Of a DNA stretch of 51,330 bases, positions 43,602 to 51,330 are shown piece after piece. The notes below the pieces were generated by a model that ran no database searches, was not told the origin of the DNA, and worked only from the letters and a program-made list of their open reading frames with translations. Position 1 is the stretch's first letter. The number at the start of each line of letters is the position of its first letter. The translations under genes were made by a program, and so were the position numbers. Origin of the DNA: Streptosporangiaceae bacterium (lineage in GTDB: Bacteria > Actinomycetota > Actinomycetes > Streptosporangiales > Streptosporangiaceae); NCBI GenBank assembly GCA_019245115.1, contig JAFARZ010000124.1, positions 1 through 51,330 on the forward strand, written 5' to 3'.

Positions 43602-44453
43602 ATGCCCGACGGCCCCACCGTCCGAAGGCGCAGGCTCGGTGCTGAGCTGCGCCGCCTTCGGGAGGACCACGGGATGAAGCTGGATGAAGTGGCAACCCGT
43701 CTAGGCCTGGTCGCGTCCACGCTCTCTCGCATCGAGACGGGCAAGGCGCCGATCCGGACCAGGTACCTCAACGACCTTCTCGACCTGTACCAGGTGGCCG
43801 ATCCCGCGGTGCGCCGCGTCCTGGTCGAGATGGGCCGTGAAGGCCACCGTAGAGGCTGGTGGTCGGATTACGACGACGTGCTTCCGAGCGGCTTCGACAT
43901 CTACGTCGGCCTGGAGGCAGAGGCGAAGGGATTGCGCGCCTACGAGGCGAACTGCGTCCACGGGTTGCTGCAGACCAGTGACTACGCCACCGCTATCATG
44001 CGCGGGCTGCATCCGCGCGACAGCGACGAGCAGATACAGCGCGCGGTCGACCTGAGATTGCTGCGGCAGCGCAAGCTCGACGAGGACCCCGCGCTCGACC
44101 TCTGGCTGATCATCGATGAGGGCGCCGTCCGGCGTCAGGTCGGCGGCGCGACGGTTATGCGTCATCAGCTCGACCACCTTATCGACGCGAGTAGCTGGCC
44201 GAACGTGACCCTCCAGGTGATGCCATTCGACGCCGGCGCCCACGCCGGGATCGACGGGCCTTTCGCGATTCTTCAGTTCGAACTCACGGACCCGGACGTG
44301 GCCTGTGCCGAGGGCATGGCCGGCATCGTGTACCTGGAGAAGACAAAGGAGGTAAGGGCGTGCGCGGAGGCATTCGACCGGATGAGAGCGTCAGCCCTAT
44401 CTCCGGAAGCGTCCATGATCCTCATCGAGAGGATCGCCAGTGAATTGGCGTGA
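43602..44453 (+). CDS. XRE-family regulator with DUF5753 domain (first copy)
   Basis: 283 residues. N-terminal HTH_XRE: LGAELRRLREDHGMKLDEVA, LGLVASTLSRIETGKAPIRT. The DUF5753 ligand/partner domain follows: LEAEAKGLRAYEANCVHGLL and QTSDYATAIMRG are its start, VTLQVMPFDAGAHAGIDGPF its centre and YLEKTKEVRACAEAFDRMR its end. GGGGAGG ten bases before ATG 43602. Followed 48 bp later by its DUF397 partner; such pairs (WhiJ-like) govern development and antibiotic genes in streptomycetes and have been likened to toxin-antitoxin systems. Probably autoregulates at the upstream palindrome. Confidence 0.9.
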   Translation: MPDGPTVRRRRLGAELRRLREDHGMKLDEVATRLGLVASTLSRIETGKAPIRTRYLNDLLDLYQVADPAVRRVLVEMGREGHRRGWWSDYDDVLPSGFDIYVGLEAEAKGLRAYEANCVHGLLQTSDYATAIMRGLHPRDSDEQIQRAVDLRLLRQRKLDEDPALDLWLIIDEGAVRRQVGGATVMRHQLDHLIDASSWPNVTLQVMPFDAGAHAGIDGPFAILQFELTDPDVACAEGMAGIVYLEKTKEVRACAEAFDRMRASALSPEASMILIERIASELA

Positions 44454-44501
44454 ACGCCAGCAGAGCTTAAAAAGAGGGAAAACCAGTGAAGGAGAAGAAG
44501 G

Positions 44502-44705
44502 GTGGATCAATTCGAGGGTTTGCGCTGGTTTAAAAGCCGCGCAAGCGGCAGCGGCGGATGCGTGGAGGTAGCGCATCTCCCGGAGGGGGGCGTCGCTGTC
44601 CGGGACACGAAGGATCGAAGCAAGGCTCCGCACGTGTACACCAGGCACGAGTGGGAGGCCTTCCTTATTGGGGCGAAGAACGGGGAGTTCGACCTCCCCG
44701 CCTAG
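44502..44705 (+). CDS. DUF397 protein (first copy)
   Basis: 67 residues from GTG 44502 behind GAAGGAGAAG. DUF397 marks: LRWFKSRASGSGGCVEVAHL, VAVRDTKDRS and TRHEWEAFLIGAKNGEFD. Small acidic partner of the XRE-DUF5753 protein, thought to modulate its activity. Convergent with a second DUF397 gene across a shared terminator. Confidence 0.9.
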   Translation: MDQFEGLRWFKSRASGSGGCVEVAHLPEGGVAVRDTKDRSKAPHVYTRHEWEAFLIGAKNGEFDLPA

Positions 44706-44738
44706 CCGCTTCGGTTCTTCGTGGCTACAAAAACGTGA

Positions 44739-44763
44739 CCCCCGGCGCCCTATACGCCGGGGG
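44739..44763. terminator. Bidirectional terminator between convergent DUF397 genes
   Basis: Perfect 9-bp stem CCCCCGGCG/CGCCGGGGG with a 7-nt loop. On the minus strand it is followed by CGTTTTTG, a U-tract serving the second pair; the plus strand has no T-run. Confidence 0.75.
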
Positions 44764-44808
44764 CCACGCAGCCATTACAGTACACATGCAGCCATTACAG
44801 CACAGCGG

Positions 44809-45033
44809 TTAGCCGAAATCGCCGTCACGCACGCCGCCAAGAAAGGCTGCCCATTCCATCGGCCGGAACAGCAGCGCCGGACCGCCGAGGTGCCGGGAAT
44901 TCCTTATGGCGACCAGGCCATCGGGCAGATGCGCCACCTCGACACAGTTCCCTCCCTGCGGTCCGCTCTTCCGGCTTTTACGCCACTCAATCCCTTCCAG
45001 CTCCGAAGCGGGCATTTCGTTGCGAATGGTCAT
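44809..45033 (-). CDS. DUF397 protein (second copy)
   Basis: 74 residues from ATG 45033 with GGAGGAG seven bases upstream. IEWRKSRKSGPQGGNCVEVA, LVAIRNSRHLGGPALLF and MEWAAFLGGVRDGDF are the family marks. Its start lies inside the 3' end of the second XRE gene (47-bp overlap), so expression is coupled. About half of its alignable residues match the first copy. Confidence 0.9.
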   Translation of the reverse strand: MTIRNEMPASELEGIEWRKSRKSGPQGGNCVEVAHLPDGLVAIRNSRHLGGPALLFRPMEWAAFLGGVRDGDFG

Positions 45034-45889
45034 CAACCTGCTCCTCCAGTTCATTGATGATCGCGCCCAGAATGCCCGAAGTCTCGGCTGGCTTGTTACT
45101 GATTATGCTCAGCCGTTCCATGGCCAGCAGATACCGGTCCACATCCACTCTCTTATCGAGATAGAGAGCGCTGGTGAGGTGCTCCACGTACACCACATCA
45201 GGCATGTCCCTGTCCCCGAACCGGAGGATGCTGAAACCGCTGGGCGCGGCGTAGCCGCCGGCGCCCTGCGAGGTGATCTGCAGAGTGAGGTTCTGCCTGT
45301 CGCTCAAGCTGGCCAGGTAACGGAGCTGGTCGCGGAGAATCCGCGGGCTGCCGACCGGACGGCGCAGCGCGGACTCGTCCACGATCGCCCACAGTTTGAG
45401 CTGTCCTTCGATGAACCTGCGCTGTCGTTCCTTGCGGAGGATGACGTGCCGCTCCGCCTCGCTGACCGGGATGTCGCCGAGAGCGAGCACGGCCGTGGTG
45501 TACTGAGGCGTCTGGAGCAGACCTGGAATGAACAGCGGATCGTAAACGCGGATCGACTTGGCTGCTTCCTCCATGCCGATGTAGGACTTGAACCAGTCGG
45601 GGAGGATGTCGCTGAACCGGTGCCACCAGCCGGGACGGTTGGCCTGCTCGGCGAGGGTGAGGAACTGCTCGCGCTCCTCTGGGTCGACCCCGTAGAAGGT
45701 CAGCAGATCCAGCACGTCGATCTCCCGGATCGCGCTCCGGCCCAGCTCGATGCGGCTGATCTTGGAATCAGACGCGCGGATCGCCTTGGCGGCCTCGTGG
45801 GCGCTGATCCCTCGGCTCTCCCGCAGGTTGCGCAATTGCGTGCCCAGCATGATGCGCAGCACGGTGGGGCCCTCGTCGGGAACTGGCAT
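44987..45889 (-). CDS. XRE-family regulator with DUF5753 domain (second copy)
   Basis: 300 residues from ATG 45889 (CTGGAGG upstream). HTH: LGTQLRNLRESRGISAHEAA, RASDSKISRIELGRSAIREI. DUF5753: GMEEAAKSIRVYDPLFIPGL and LQTPQYTTAVLALGD, LTLQITSQGAGGYAAPSGFS, YLDKRVDVDRYLLAMERL. Partner of the DUF397 gene it overlaps. The recognition helix (SDSKISRIE versus VASTLSRIE) differs slightly from that of the first copy, so operator specificity may be related but not identical. Confidence 0.9.
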   Translation of the reverse strand: MPVPDEGPTVLRIMLGTQLRNLRESRGISAHEAAKAIRASDSKISRIELGRSAIREIDVLDLLTFYGVDPEEREQFLTLAEQANRPGWWHRFSDILPDWFKSYIGMEEAAKSIRVYDPLFIPGLLQTPQYTTAVLALGDIPVSEAERHVILRKERQRRFIEGQLKLWAIVDESALRRPVGSPRILRDQLRYLASLSDRQNLTLQITSQGAGGYAAPSGFSILRFGDRDMPDVVYVEHLTSALYLDKRVDVDRYLLAMERLSIISNKPAETSGILGAIINELEEQVDDHSQRNARFGAGRD

Positions 45890-45911
45890 GTTTCCTCCAG
45901 ATCCGCTGGGT

Positions 45912-45943
45912 GTCGCGAAAATTGTCATTCGCAATTGCGCGAC
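45912..45943 (-). promoter_or_regulatory. Imperfect inverted repeat before the second XRE gene
   Basis: GTCGCG-AA-AATTG, 7-nt spacer, CAATT-G-CGCGAC: two paired blocks of 6 and 5 bp. It contains TCATTCGCAATTGC (45925-45938), shared with 43054-43067. It lies 23-54 bp upstream of the start codon, so it is in the leader or promoter. Confidence 0.5.
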
Positions 45944-45978
45944 AAATGGTTGTCCATCGCATCCCGTGACGCAATGAT

Positions 45979-45992
45979 ATCCCATATGGGAT
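45979..45992. promoter_or_regulatory. ATCCC-N4-GGGAT palindrome upstream of the second XRE gene
   Basis: ATCCCATATGGGAT, a perfect palindrome 90 bp upstream of the second XRE start and 160 bp upstream of the DUF574 gene. The same half-sites with a 4-bp spacer occur within the operator of the first XRE gene (43389-43402). Candidate common operator. Confidence 0.55.
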
Positions 45993-46152
45993 TGCACGCC
46001 ACTCCCAGACCTGGGAGGCCGCCATGTTAGCCCGGACATAGCTGTCCCGGCTTGCCGTGAGCAGGCGGAGCAGCAGGCCGCAACAAGGCTCAGCGCAGAG
46101 CCCGGGACAGCACGAGGAACAGACGCAGACTTGAGGGGCTGGTGGAGCAGGC

Positions 46153-46959
46153 GTGGTGACTGATAGCGACTGGCACACGACGTTCCGGCCGGACATTCCG
46201 AGCTCAGCACGCATCTACGACTACTTTCTCGGCGGCAAGGATAACTTTCCGGCCGACCGGGAGGCCGCCGAAGAGATTGCCGCATATCTCCCAGCTATAC
46301 GCGAAGCCGCTCATATTAATCGCGCCTTTGTGCGCAGGGCAGTTCGATACCTCGTGAAAGAAGCGGGCCTCACCCAACTGCTCGATATTGGCGCCGGGCT
46401 GCCCACCAAGGGCAATGTACATGAGATCGCGAAACAGGCTAACCCGCGTACCCGGGTGGTGTACGTGGATCACGACCCGGTGGTCCTGGCTCATGCGCGC
46501 GATCTCCTCAACAGCGTGACCAACGCCGTCATCCTGCAACACGATATGCGGGACGTCGAGGACATCCTGGCCGATCCCGAACTGCGAAGGATGCTGTCCT
46601 TCGACGAGCCGGTCGGCATCATGCTCGTCTCCATGCTGCACTTCCTTTCCGACGACGACGAGCCGGCCTCGATCATCGGGCGGCTGCTGGCTCCGTTTCC
46701 GGCGGGCAGTCACGTAGCGCTGACCCACGGCACCGCGGACGTCGCGCCCCGGGTCAATGAGGCGGCCCAGGTCTACGAAACGGCCACCACGCCCATGCAC
46801 GTCCGCAGCCGGGAAGAGGTACTCGGGCTGGTGGAGGGGCTGGAACTCATCGAGCCCGGGGTGGTATGGACGGCGCAATGGCGGCCCGACCCGGGTGAGG
46901 AGACTGACCACCGGCCGTGCAACTCTTACTACTACGCCCTGATGGCCCGCAAGGTCTGA
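46153..46959 (+). CDS. DUF574-family SAM-dependent methyltransferase
   Basis: 268 residues from GTG 46153. SARIYDYFLGGKDNFPADRE is the signature of this actinobacterial methyltransferase family (Methyltransf_19); LLDIGAGLPTKGNVHEIAKQ is the SAM motif, VVYVDHDPVVLAHA strand 2, and PVGIMLVSMLHFLSDDDEP strand 4. The C-terminus ends NSYYYALMARKV, as usual. Such genes often sit beside XRE-DUF397 clusters, as here (divergent from the second XRE gene). Substrate unknown. Confidence 0.9.
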   Translation: MVTDSDWHTTFRPDIPSSARIYDYFLGGKDNFPADREAAEEIAAYLPAIREAAHINRAFVRRAVRYLVKEAGLTQLLDIGAGLPTKGNVHEIAKQANPRTRVVYVDHDPVVLAHARDLLNSVTNAVILQHDMRDVEDILADPELRRMLSFDEPVGIMLVSMLHFLSDDDEPASIIGRLLAPFPAGSHVALTHGTADVAPRVNEAAQVYETATTPMHVRSREEVLGLVEGLELIEPGVVWTAQWRPDPGEETDHRPCNSYYYALMARKV

Positions 46960-47011
46960 TGGAGGAGACACCATAGCCGTTCGTGATAATGCTCTGGTTT
47001 AGGCTTGTTCC

Positions 47012-47968
47012 ATGCGCTACCGGTCACTAGGTGAGTCAGGGCTGGCCGTTTCGGTCGTGGGGCTGGGCTGCAACAACTTCGGCGGGCGGCTGGACCTGGA
47101 CGGGACCCGTGCCGTGGTGGACGCGGCCATCGACGCCGGCATCACGCTGTTCGACACGGCCGACATCTACGGCGGCGGCGGCGCGTCCGAGCGGCTGCTC
47201 GGCGAGGCGCTGGGCAGGCGGCGCGACCAGGTGGTGCTGGCCACGAAATTCGGCCATCAGCGAGCCGACATGGGATATGGCGTCGCCGCGGGGGCGAAGG
47301 GCGGGCGTGCATACATCCGGCGAGCGGTCACCGAATCGCTGCGGCGGCTGCGCACCGACCACATCGACCTGTACCAGCTGCACACCCCGGACCCGGTGAC
47401 CCCGATGGCGGAAACGATCGCGGCGCTCCACGAACTGGTCACCGAGGGAAAGGTCCGTTATATCGGTCACTCGAACCTGACCGGCTGGCAGCTCGCCGAC
47501 GCCGATCATCTGGCCGCCCGGTCAAACCGCACGCCGTTCATCTCCGCGCAGAATCACTGGTCACTGCTCGAGCGCGACACAGAAGCCGAGGTCGTGCCGG
47601 CGGCGCGGCATTTCGGGCTGGGCGTGCTGCCGTACTTCCCGCTGGCCAACGGCCTGCTCACCGGCAAGGTGCGCCGGGGGCAGCCGGTCCCGGAGAACAC
47701 CAGGCTGGCCGCGCGGGCCAGCTACGTCACCGAGGCCAAGCTGGACAAGGTCGAGGCGCTGATCTCCTGGGCGCAGGCGCATGGCGTCTCGGTGCTCGAC
47801 GTGGCCATCGGCGGCCTGGCGGCGATCCCGGGCTGCACCTCGGTTATCGCGGGCGCGATGAGCCCGGAGCAGGTCAAGGCGAACGCCGCGGCGGGGGAGT
47901 GGGTGCCGTCCGAGGCCGAGCTGGAGGAGATCAACCAGATCGTGCCCCCGCCGGAACCAGCAAGCTGA
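47012..47968 (+). CDS. Aldo/keto reductase (first)
   Basis: 318-residue NADPH-dependent (beta/alpha)8 barrel. Tetrad: Asp48 and Tyr53 in FDTADIYGGGG, Lys in VVLATKFG, His in LYQLHTPDPVTP. Cofactor region near the end: GCTSVIAGAMSPEQVKANAA. Belongs to the YajO/Gfo-like bacterial AKR group acting on unknown carbonyls. Monocistronic, convergent with the protease gene 10 bp away. Confidence 0.9.
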   Translation: MRYRSLGESGLAVSVVGLGCNNFGGRLDLDGTRAVVDAAIDAGITLFDTADIYGGGGASERLLGEALGRRRDQVVLATKFGHQRADMGYGVAAGAKGGRAYIRRAVTESLRRLRTDHIDLYQLHTPDPVTPMAETIAALHELVTEGKVRYIGHSNLTGWQLADADHLAARSNRTPFISAQNHWSLLERDTEAEVVPAARHFGLGVLPYFPLANGLLTGKVRRGQPVPENTRLAARASYVTEAKLDKVEALISWAQAHGVSVLDVAIGGLAAIPGCTSVIAGAMSPEQVKANAAAGEWVPSEAELEEINQIVPPPEPAS

Positions 47969-47978
47969 CGGACGGCTC

Positions 47979-48848
47979 TCAGCTGCCGATGGCGGTCGCG
48001 TAGAGGGCGGCGACGTTGTCGCCGAATTGCGAAGAGTAGGAGACGTCCGGGGTGAACCCGCCCTGGTCGTAGCCGCCGATCACGCCGACCACCACGCCCT
48101 GGCCCGTGCCAGGGGCCACATCGGCCAGCAGCGGGCCGCCGCTGGTGCCGTCGGTGTATCCGCCGCAGTCGAACTCGAGTTGTCCGGGCATCGGCTGAGA
48201 GGTCCAGTTCCGGCAGGCGACCGGCACGTCCGAGCCGTCCGGGTAGCCGATGACCTCGACCATCTCCTTGGTCACGGACTTCGTGGCGGACTTCGGGGCG
48301 AGGCTCTCGGCGCCGGTCACGTTCTCGATCGGCCCGCCGGACCCGGACCCGGACTGCGGCGTGAGCCTGATGAAGGCGACGTCGTCATTCTGGCTGGACC
48401 CGGAACTCCACGCGTTGTCGACGTAGACCCTGGATACCGTCCATACCCCGTAAGGTTCGGCGCCGGAGCGGTAACCGGGGACGAAGACGATCGTGCCGGA
48501 CAGGCCGGTCACGCAGTGGGCGGCGGTGATGCCCAGATTGCCTTGCGGGCTGTGGACCACGCTGGCCGTGCAGAAGTGGCTGCCCAGCTTGCCCTGGGCG
48601 CTGCTGAACAGGGCACCGACCGCGGGAGTGCCGGGGAAGGGCTGGGCGGTCTCGGAAGTGGAGACCATTCCCCGGAACGCGTTGGCCACATGCGAGGCGA
48701 TGTCGGTCGCCGCGCCGTCGGCCGGGGTGACCGTGACGACGACCCCGAGGGTGAGTACGCCGACCACGGTGAGCCGGCCAGCGGGCCGCGTGACCCAGGC
48801 GGCAGCGCGGCTGGCCGCGTGCCGTCCCGATCGCCGACGGACCGGCAT
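47979..48848 (-). CDS. Secreted trypsin-like serine protease
   Basis: About 289 residues from ATG 48848 (GAAGGGG upstream). A Sec-type signal peptide: basic RRRSGRHAASR, then the hydrophobic core LTVVGVLTLGVVVTVT, ending ADGAA. Chymotrypsin-fold triad: His in GITAAHCVTG, Asp in NDDVAFIRLTP, Ser in GTSGGPLLAD. Cys residues around CTASVV/AAHC and the ACRNW/FDCGG pair probably form disulfides. Likely an extracellular protease; substrate unknown. The upstream frame to 48911 is not conserved-looking. Confidence 0.88.
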   Translation of the reverse strand: MPVRRRSGRHAASRAAAWVTRPAGRLTVVGVLTLGVVVTVTPADGAATDIASHVANAFRGMVSTSETAQPFPGTPAVGALFSSAQGKLGSHFCTASVVHSPQGNLGITAAHCVTGLSGTIVFVPGYRSGAEPYGVWTVSRVYVDNAWSSGSSQNDDVAFIRLTPQSGSGSGGPIENVTGAESLAPKSATKSVTKEMVEVIGYPDGSDVPVACRNWTSQPMPGQLEFDCGGYTDGTSGGPLLADVAPGTGQGVVVGVIGGYDQGGFTPDVSYSSQFGDNVAALYATAIGS

Positions 48849-49116
48849 GGTCACCCCTTCCCCATGTTGGTGCTCTTCCCGCCTCTTTCCAGGATGGCCG
48901 CCGATACTCAATTGTGATGGACAAGGCGCGACTGTACCAGAGCCAACGCTCCAAAGTCGGTCAGAACACGCTATGTGCCAGCTGACTGAGCTGGGGATTT
49001 CCTGAGAATCGAAAACATCGGCGTGAAACGCTTGTCAAATTCCGGGGAATGTGCTACCGCGCTGTTACCACCCGGTGATCTGTCGTGGCGGCTGGTAAGC
49101 GCAATGTAGCCGCGCA

Positions 49117-49779
49117 TTAACGCGGATCCGGGCGGTCGATATTCCAGTGCCGGCTGGATGTCGCGATCCATCGTTCGTCGCCGGACGGTAGCGCGGTGAA
49201 CCTCGTGACGACCCGCTGGACACCTTCATGGTCACCGTACAGCAGCTCGATCGTCCACGGCTGGTAGTTCTCGACGGTACGGCGCGCCTCGGTGTACTGC
49301 GGATCGTTCTCATCCCGGAACGCCGCCTGCCAGAAGCCGATGTCCCCCGTCGGCACGTAAAGATCGCGGTTCTGCCGCCGGAAGTCCTCCGGCCGAGGGC
49401 GCTCCTCGCTGCGATGCCACCCGGGATGGAACTTCCAGCCGTGTAGCACCGCAATGGCGTTGCCCGCGTTGCGCAACGGAAGGCCGAAATAGACAACCCC
49501 GTCCGCCGCGCCCCTCGTGCCGTCGCCGCCGCCAACCTCCGCGGCCGCTCCGCCGGCGGGCAGATCCAGCCACTTGCCGTCGCCGAAGTTGACCTTGAGC
49601 GTGGCGTCGTCCTGCCGGGTCGGCATCAGGACCGGCCGCAGGCCGGCCAGCAGCCCGCGCTCGGCGACCCTGGCCGAGCGGTTGGCCGACCTGATCGCCG
49701 AGAACGTCGCCACGGCGAGCACCAGCGTGCCCAGCGCGGTGGCCACGCTGGCCAGCGTGGCCCAGTCCATGGCACTCAT
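49117..49779 (-). CDS. One-TM hypothetical protein
   Basis: 220 residues. One N-terminal TM helix (WATLASVATALGTLVLAVAT) is followed by a helical basic segment (SAIRSANRSARVAERGLLAG) and a beta-rich soluble domain containing GVVYFGLPLRNAGNAIAVLH and YVPTGDIGFWQAAF. This layout recurs in actinobacterial membrane proteins of unknown function; I cannot assign a role. It ends 337 bp from the protease gene and is followed upstream by the second aldo/keto reductase, 10 bp away on the same strand, so it may be in its operon. Confidence 0.7.
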   Translation of the reverse strand: MSAMDWATLASVATALGTLVLAVATFSAIRSANRSARVAERGLLAGLRPVLMPTRQDDATLKVNFGDGKWLDLPAGGAAAEVGGGDGTRGAADGVVYFGLPLRNAGNAIAVLHGWKFHPGWHRSEERPRPEDFRRQNRDLYVPTGDIGFWQAAFRDENDPQYTEARRTVENYQPWTIELLYGDHEGVQRVVTRFTALPSGDERWIATSSRHWNIDRPDPR

Positions 49780-49789
49780 ACGCCGATTA

Positions 49790-50776
49790 CTACCAGCGAT
49801 CGTGGATTTTGGCGCGGAAATATTTGTCGTAGAGGGCCTCGATCGCGTCCAGCTGGTCGCCTGGCAGCGGCGGAAGAGCCGCCGCTCCGGCGTTCTGGCG
49901 GGCCTGCCCGGTGTTGCTCGCTCCCGGTATAACGGTCGTGACGCCTGGTTGCTGAATGACCCAGCGCAGCGCCTGCTGTGCCGTGCTGCCGGGGTTGGCG
50001 GCGGTGATGGCCTTGAATTCCTGGGCGGCCGCGGCGCCGTCGGCCAGCCCGACCCCGGAGAACGTCTCGCCCACGTCGAACGCGGCGCCGTCCGCGTTGT
50101 AGTTGCGGTGGTCGTCGGCCGGGAAGACCGTGTCCTTGGTGAACCGCCCGGACAGCAGGCCGGAGGCCAGCGGAACCCGGGCGATGATCGCCACGTTCGC
50201 CTTCTCAGCGGCGGGGAGGACCTCGTCCAGCGGCTTACGCCGGAAGGCGTTGAAGATGATCTGCACGCTCTGCACGTTCGGCCGCCTTATGGCCGCGAGG
50301 GCCTCGGCGCAGGTCTCCACGCTGACGGCATAGGCGGCGATCCGCTCCTCGGCGACGAGCGTGTCGAGCGCGTCGAAGGTGCGATCGTCGTGGTAGACGG
50401 CGGTGGGCGGGCAGTGCAGCTGGACCAGGTCGAGGGTGTCCACGCCGAGGTTGATCCGGGACCGGTCGGTCCAGGCGCGGAAGTTGTCCAGGGTGTAGTT
50501 CTCCGGGACCTGCGCGACCCGGCGGCCCATCTTGGTGGCGACCGTGACGCCCTGTCCCCGGTTGCCGGCCAGGAACCGCCCGATGATCCGCTCACTGCGC
50601 CCGTCGCCGTATACGTCGGCGGTGTCGAAGAACGTGACGCCTTCCTCGGCCGAGGCGTCCAGCAAGGCAAGCGCCTCGTCCTCGCTGACGTTCCCCCAGT
50701 CCGCGCCGAGTTGCCAGGTGCCAAGTCCGACGACCGAGACTGACCGGCCGGTACGGCCGAAACTGCGCTGCTCCAT
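49790..50776 (-). CDS. Aldo/keto reductase (second)
   Basis: 328 residues. Tetrad in FFDTADVYGDGRSE (Asp, Tyr), VTVATKMGRR (Lys) and LVQLHCPPTAVYHD (His); cofactor site GVTTVIPGASNTGQARQNAG. More similar to the general-stress/IolS-type AKR group than to the first copy. Followed by the one-TM gene on the same strand. Upstream lies a long gene-free stretch with a dispersed element. Confidence 0.9.
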   Translation of the reverse strand: MEQRSFGRTGRSVSVVGLGTWQLGADWGNVSEDEALALLDASAEEGVTFFDTADVYGDGRSERIIGRFLAGNRGQGVTVATKMGRRVAQVPENYTLDNFRAWTDRSRINLGVDTLDLVQLHCPPTAVYHDDRTFDALDTLVAEERIAAYAVSVETCAEALAAIRRPNVQSVQIIFNAFRRKPLDEVLPAAEKANVAIIARVPLASGLLSGRFTKDTVFPADDHRNYNADGAAFDVGETFSGVGLADGAAAAQEFKAITAANPGSTAQQALRWVIQQPGVTTVIPGASNTGQARQNAGAAALPPLPGDQLDAIEALYDKYFRAKIHDRW

Positions 50777-51330
50777 GACTGGCGATTTTACTGAAACCCC
50801 TTTTTTCGCAGAACGGCGGTGGTCGCATGGCGCCGGACCCTGACCCCGGTCACATCGGTTCGCGCCAGCGCCAGGTAGCCGCAGGCCAGCGCAGCCGACC
50901 AGGCCTTCAGGGATGACATGTCAGCCGGAACGGGTGACAAGCCGGAGGCGTGGCATGTCGGCCAGCCGCGCTCGATCCCGCCAGCACCAGCTGGCCGGAA
51001 AACTAGGACCATCCAAAGCCGGATGCAGGACACAGATCTTTACCCGCCGTATTGGCAACCGACCCAGCTTCAAACAAGTCGAGTTTGCGGCGTGTCATGG
51101 GCGGGCGCGCCGGTTTTGCCGAGATATGACCGTTATACGGCGGTGGCTGCGATGCGCAAAGCGGAAAGAAAGGGGTTTCGTGGAAGATTGGGCGCCGGTT
51201 TCCGATACCTTTTCTTCCAGAGAACCCTTTCCTTCCGCATGATAGCCGGTCTATGTGCCCGCTATGTGCCAATACGTGCAGTTCAGCAGGCTGGCTAGCG
51301 CACTCTAGCAAAGACGACATGCCCGACATA
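50777..51330. other. Gene-free end of the window with dispersed element C
   Basis: No gene recognised over 550 bp. About 51118-51285, read on the minus strand, is a copy of the dispersed element at 21533-21680: CACATAGCGGGCACATAG, CTCTGGAAGAAAAGG, CGGAAACCGGCGCCCAA in the same order. The left stem of its core hairpin is degenerate here (GGTATCGG). The element lies in sense orientation upstream of the second aldo/keto reductase. Confidence 0.6.

Noticed and set aside
44502..45889. DUF397/XRE pairs as a classical toxin-antitoxin system
   Set aside because: The gene set is better known from developmental regulation; toxicity cannot be read from the sequence, so I keep only the regulatory description.
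49517..50743. Plus-strand frame of 408 codons
   Set aside because: Antisense of the second aldo/keto reductase and the one-TM gene; both minus-strand products show better-supported features.

Overview
The window is high-GC actinobacterial chromosome. An SsgA/SsgB-like sporulation protein, two XRE(DUF5753)-DUF397 regulator pairs, a DUF574 methyltransferase, ANTAR, STAS and ATP-binding anti-sigma proteins, an F420-type LLM oxidoreductase and a DUF5302 protein point to a mycelial, sporulating actinomycete such as Streptosporangiales or relatives. GTG starts and ATGA/GTGA stop-start overlaps are common.

Layout. (1) 1-6.2 kb is a gene graveyard. It holds a GntR-like mini-regulator, a frameshifted ATP-binding protein, a frameshifted and truncated HTH regulator, a Nudix gene broken by one in-frame amber codon, the back half of a TPR-type regulator, a short-chain dehydrogenase tail and an internally deleted tyrosine integrase beside tRNA-Cys and tRNA-Gly. 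An intact thiamine-diphosphate 2-keto-acid decarboxylase lies inside it. I read the region as the relic of a tRNA-targeted integrative element. (2) 6.5-12 kb: DinB/ArsR divergent pair, NIPSNAP protein, hutH, SsgB-like gene and tRNA-Val, separated by several short tandem repeats. (3) 12-17 kb: anchored methyltransferase, GAF-ANTAR and STAS proteins, ABC1/UbiB kinase, second DinB protein. (4) 17.5-26.9 kb: DinG-type helicase, LCP cell-wall ligase, hmgA-paiB pair, ATP-binding protein, LLM oxidoreductase-GNAT pair, FAD amine oxidase. (5) 26.9-40.7 kb: tightly packed housekeeping block parA-like, small basic protein, scpA, scpB, rluB, aroH, tyrA, then (after a 5 kb insertion of ABC-transporter scar, two-component system, MFS and ArsR genes) cmk, der, bioA. 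(6) 40.7-51.3 kb: spermidine-synthase-fold protein, DUF5302 protein, a whiJ/abaA-like regulatory cluster (ATP-binding protein, two convergent XRE-DUF397 pairs, DUF574 methyltransferase), two aldo/keto reductases, a secreted trypsin-like protease and a one-TM protein.

Most interesting non-gene signals. A dispersed element of about 90-140 bp (four copies at three loci) folds into a long hairpin whose stems differ between copies by compensatory base-pair changes; every copy lies in sense orientation just upstream of a gene (tyrA, the ArsR gene, the second DinB gene), and at two loci its last bases supply the ribosome binding site. A second dispersed element (three copies) has a GGAAACCGGCGCC hairpin core. 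The upstream regions of the two XRE-DUF397 regulators share the palindrome ATCCC-N4-GGGAT. scpA and the ArsR gene both appear to need CTG start codons.
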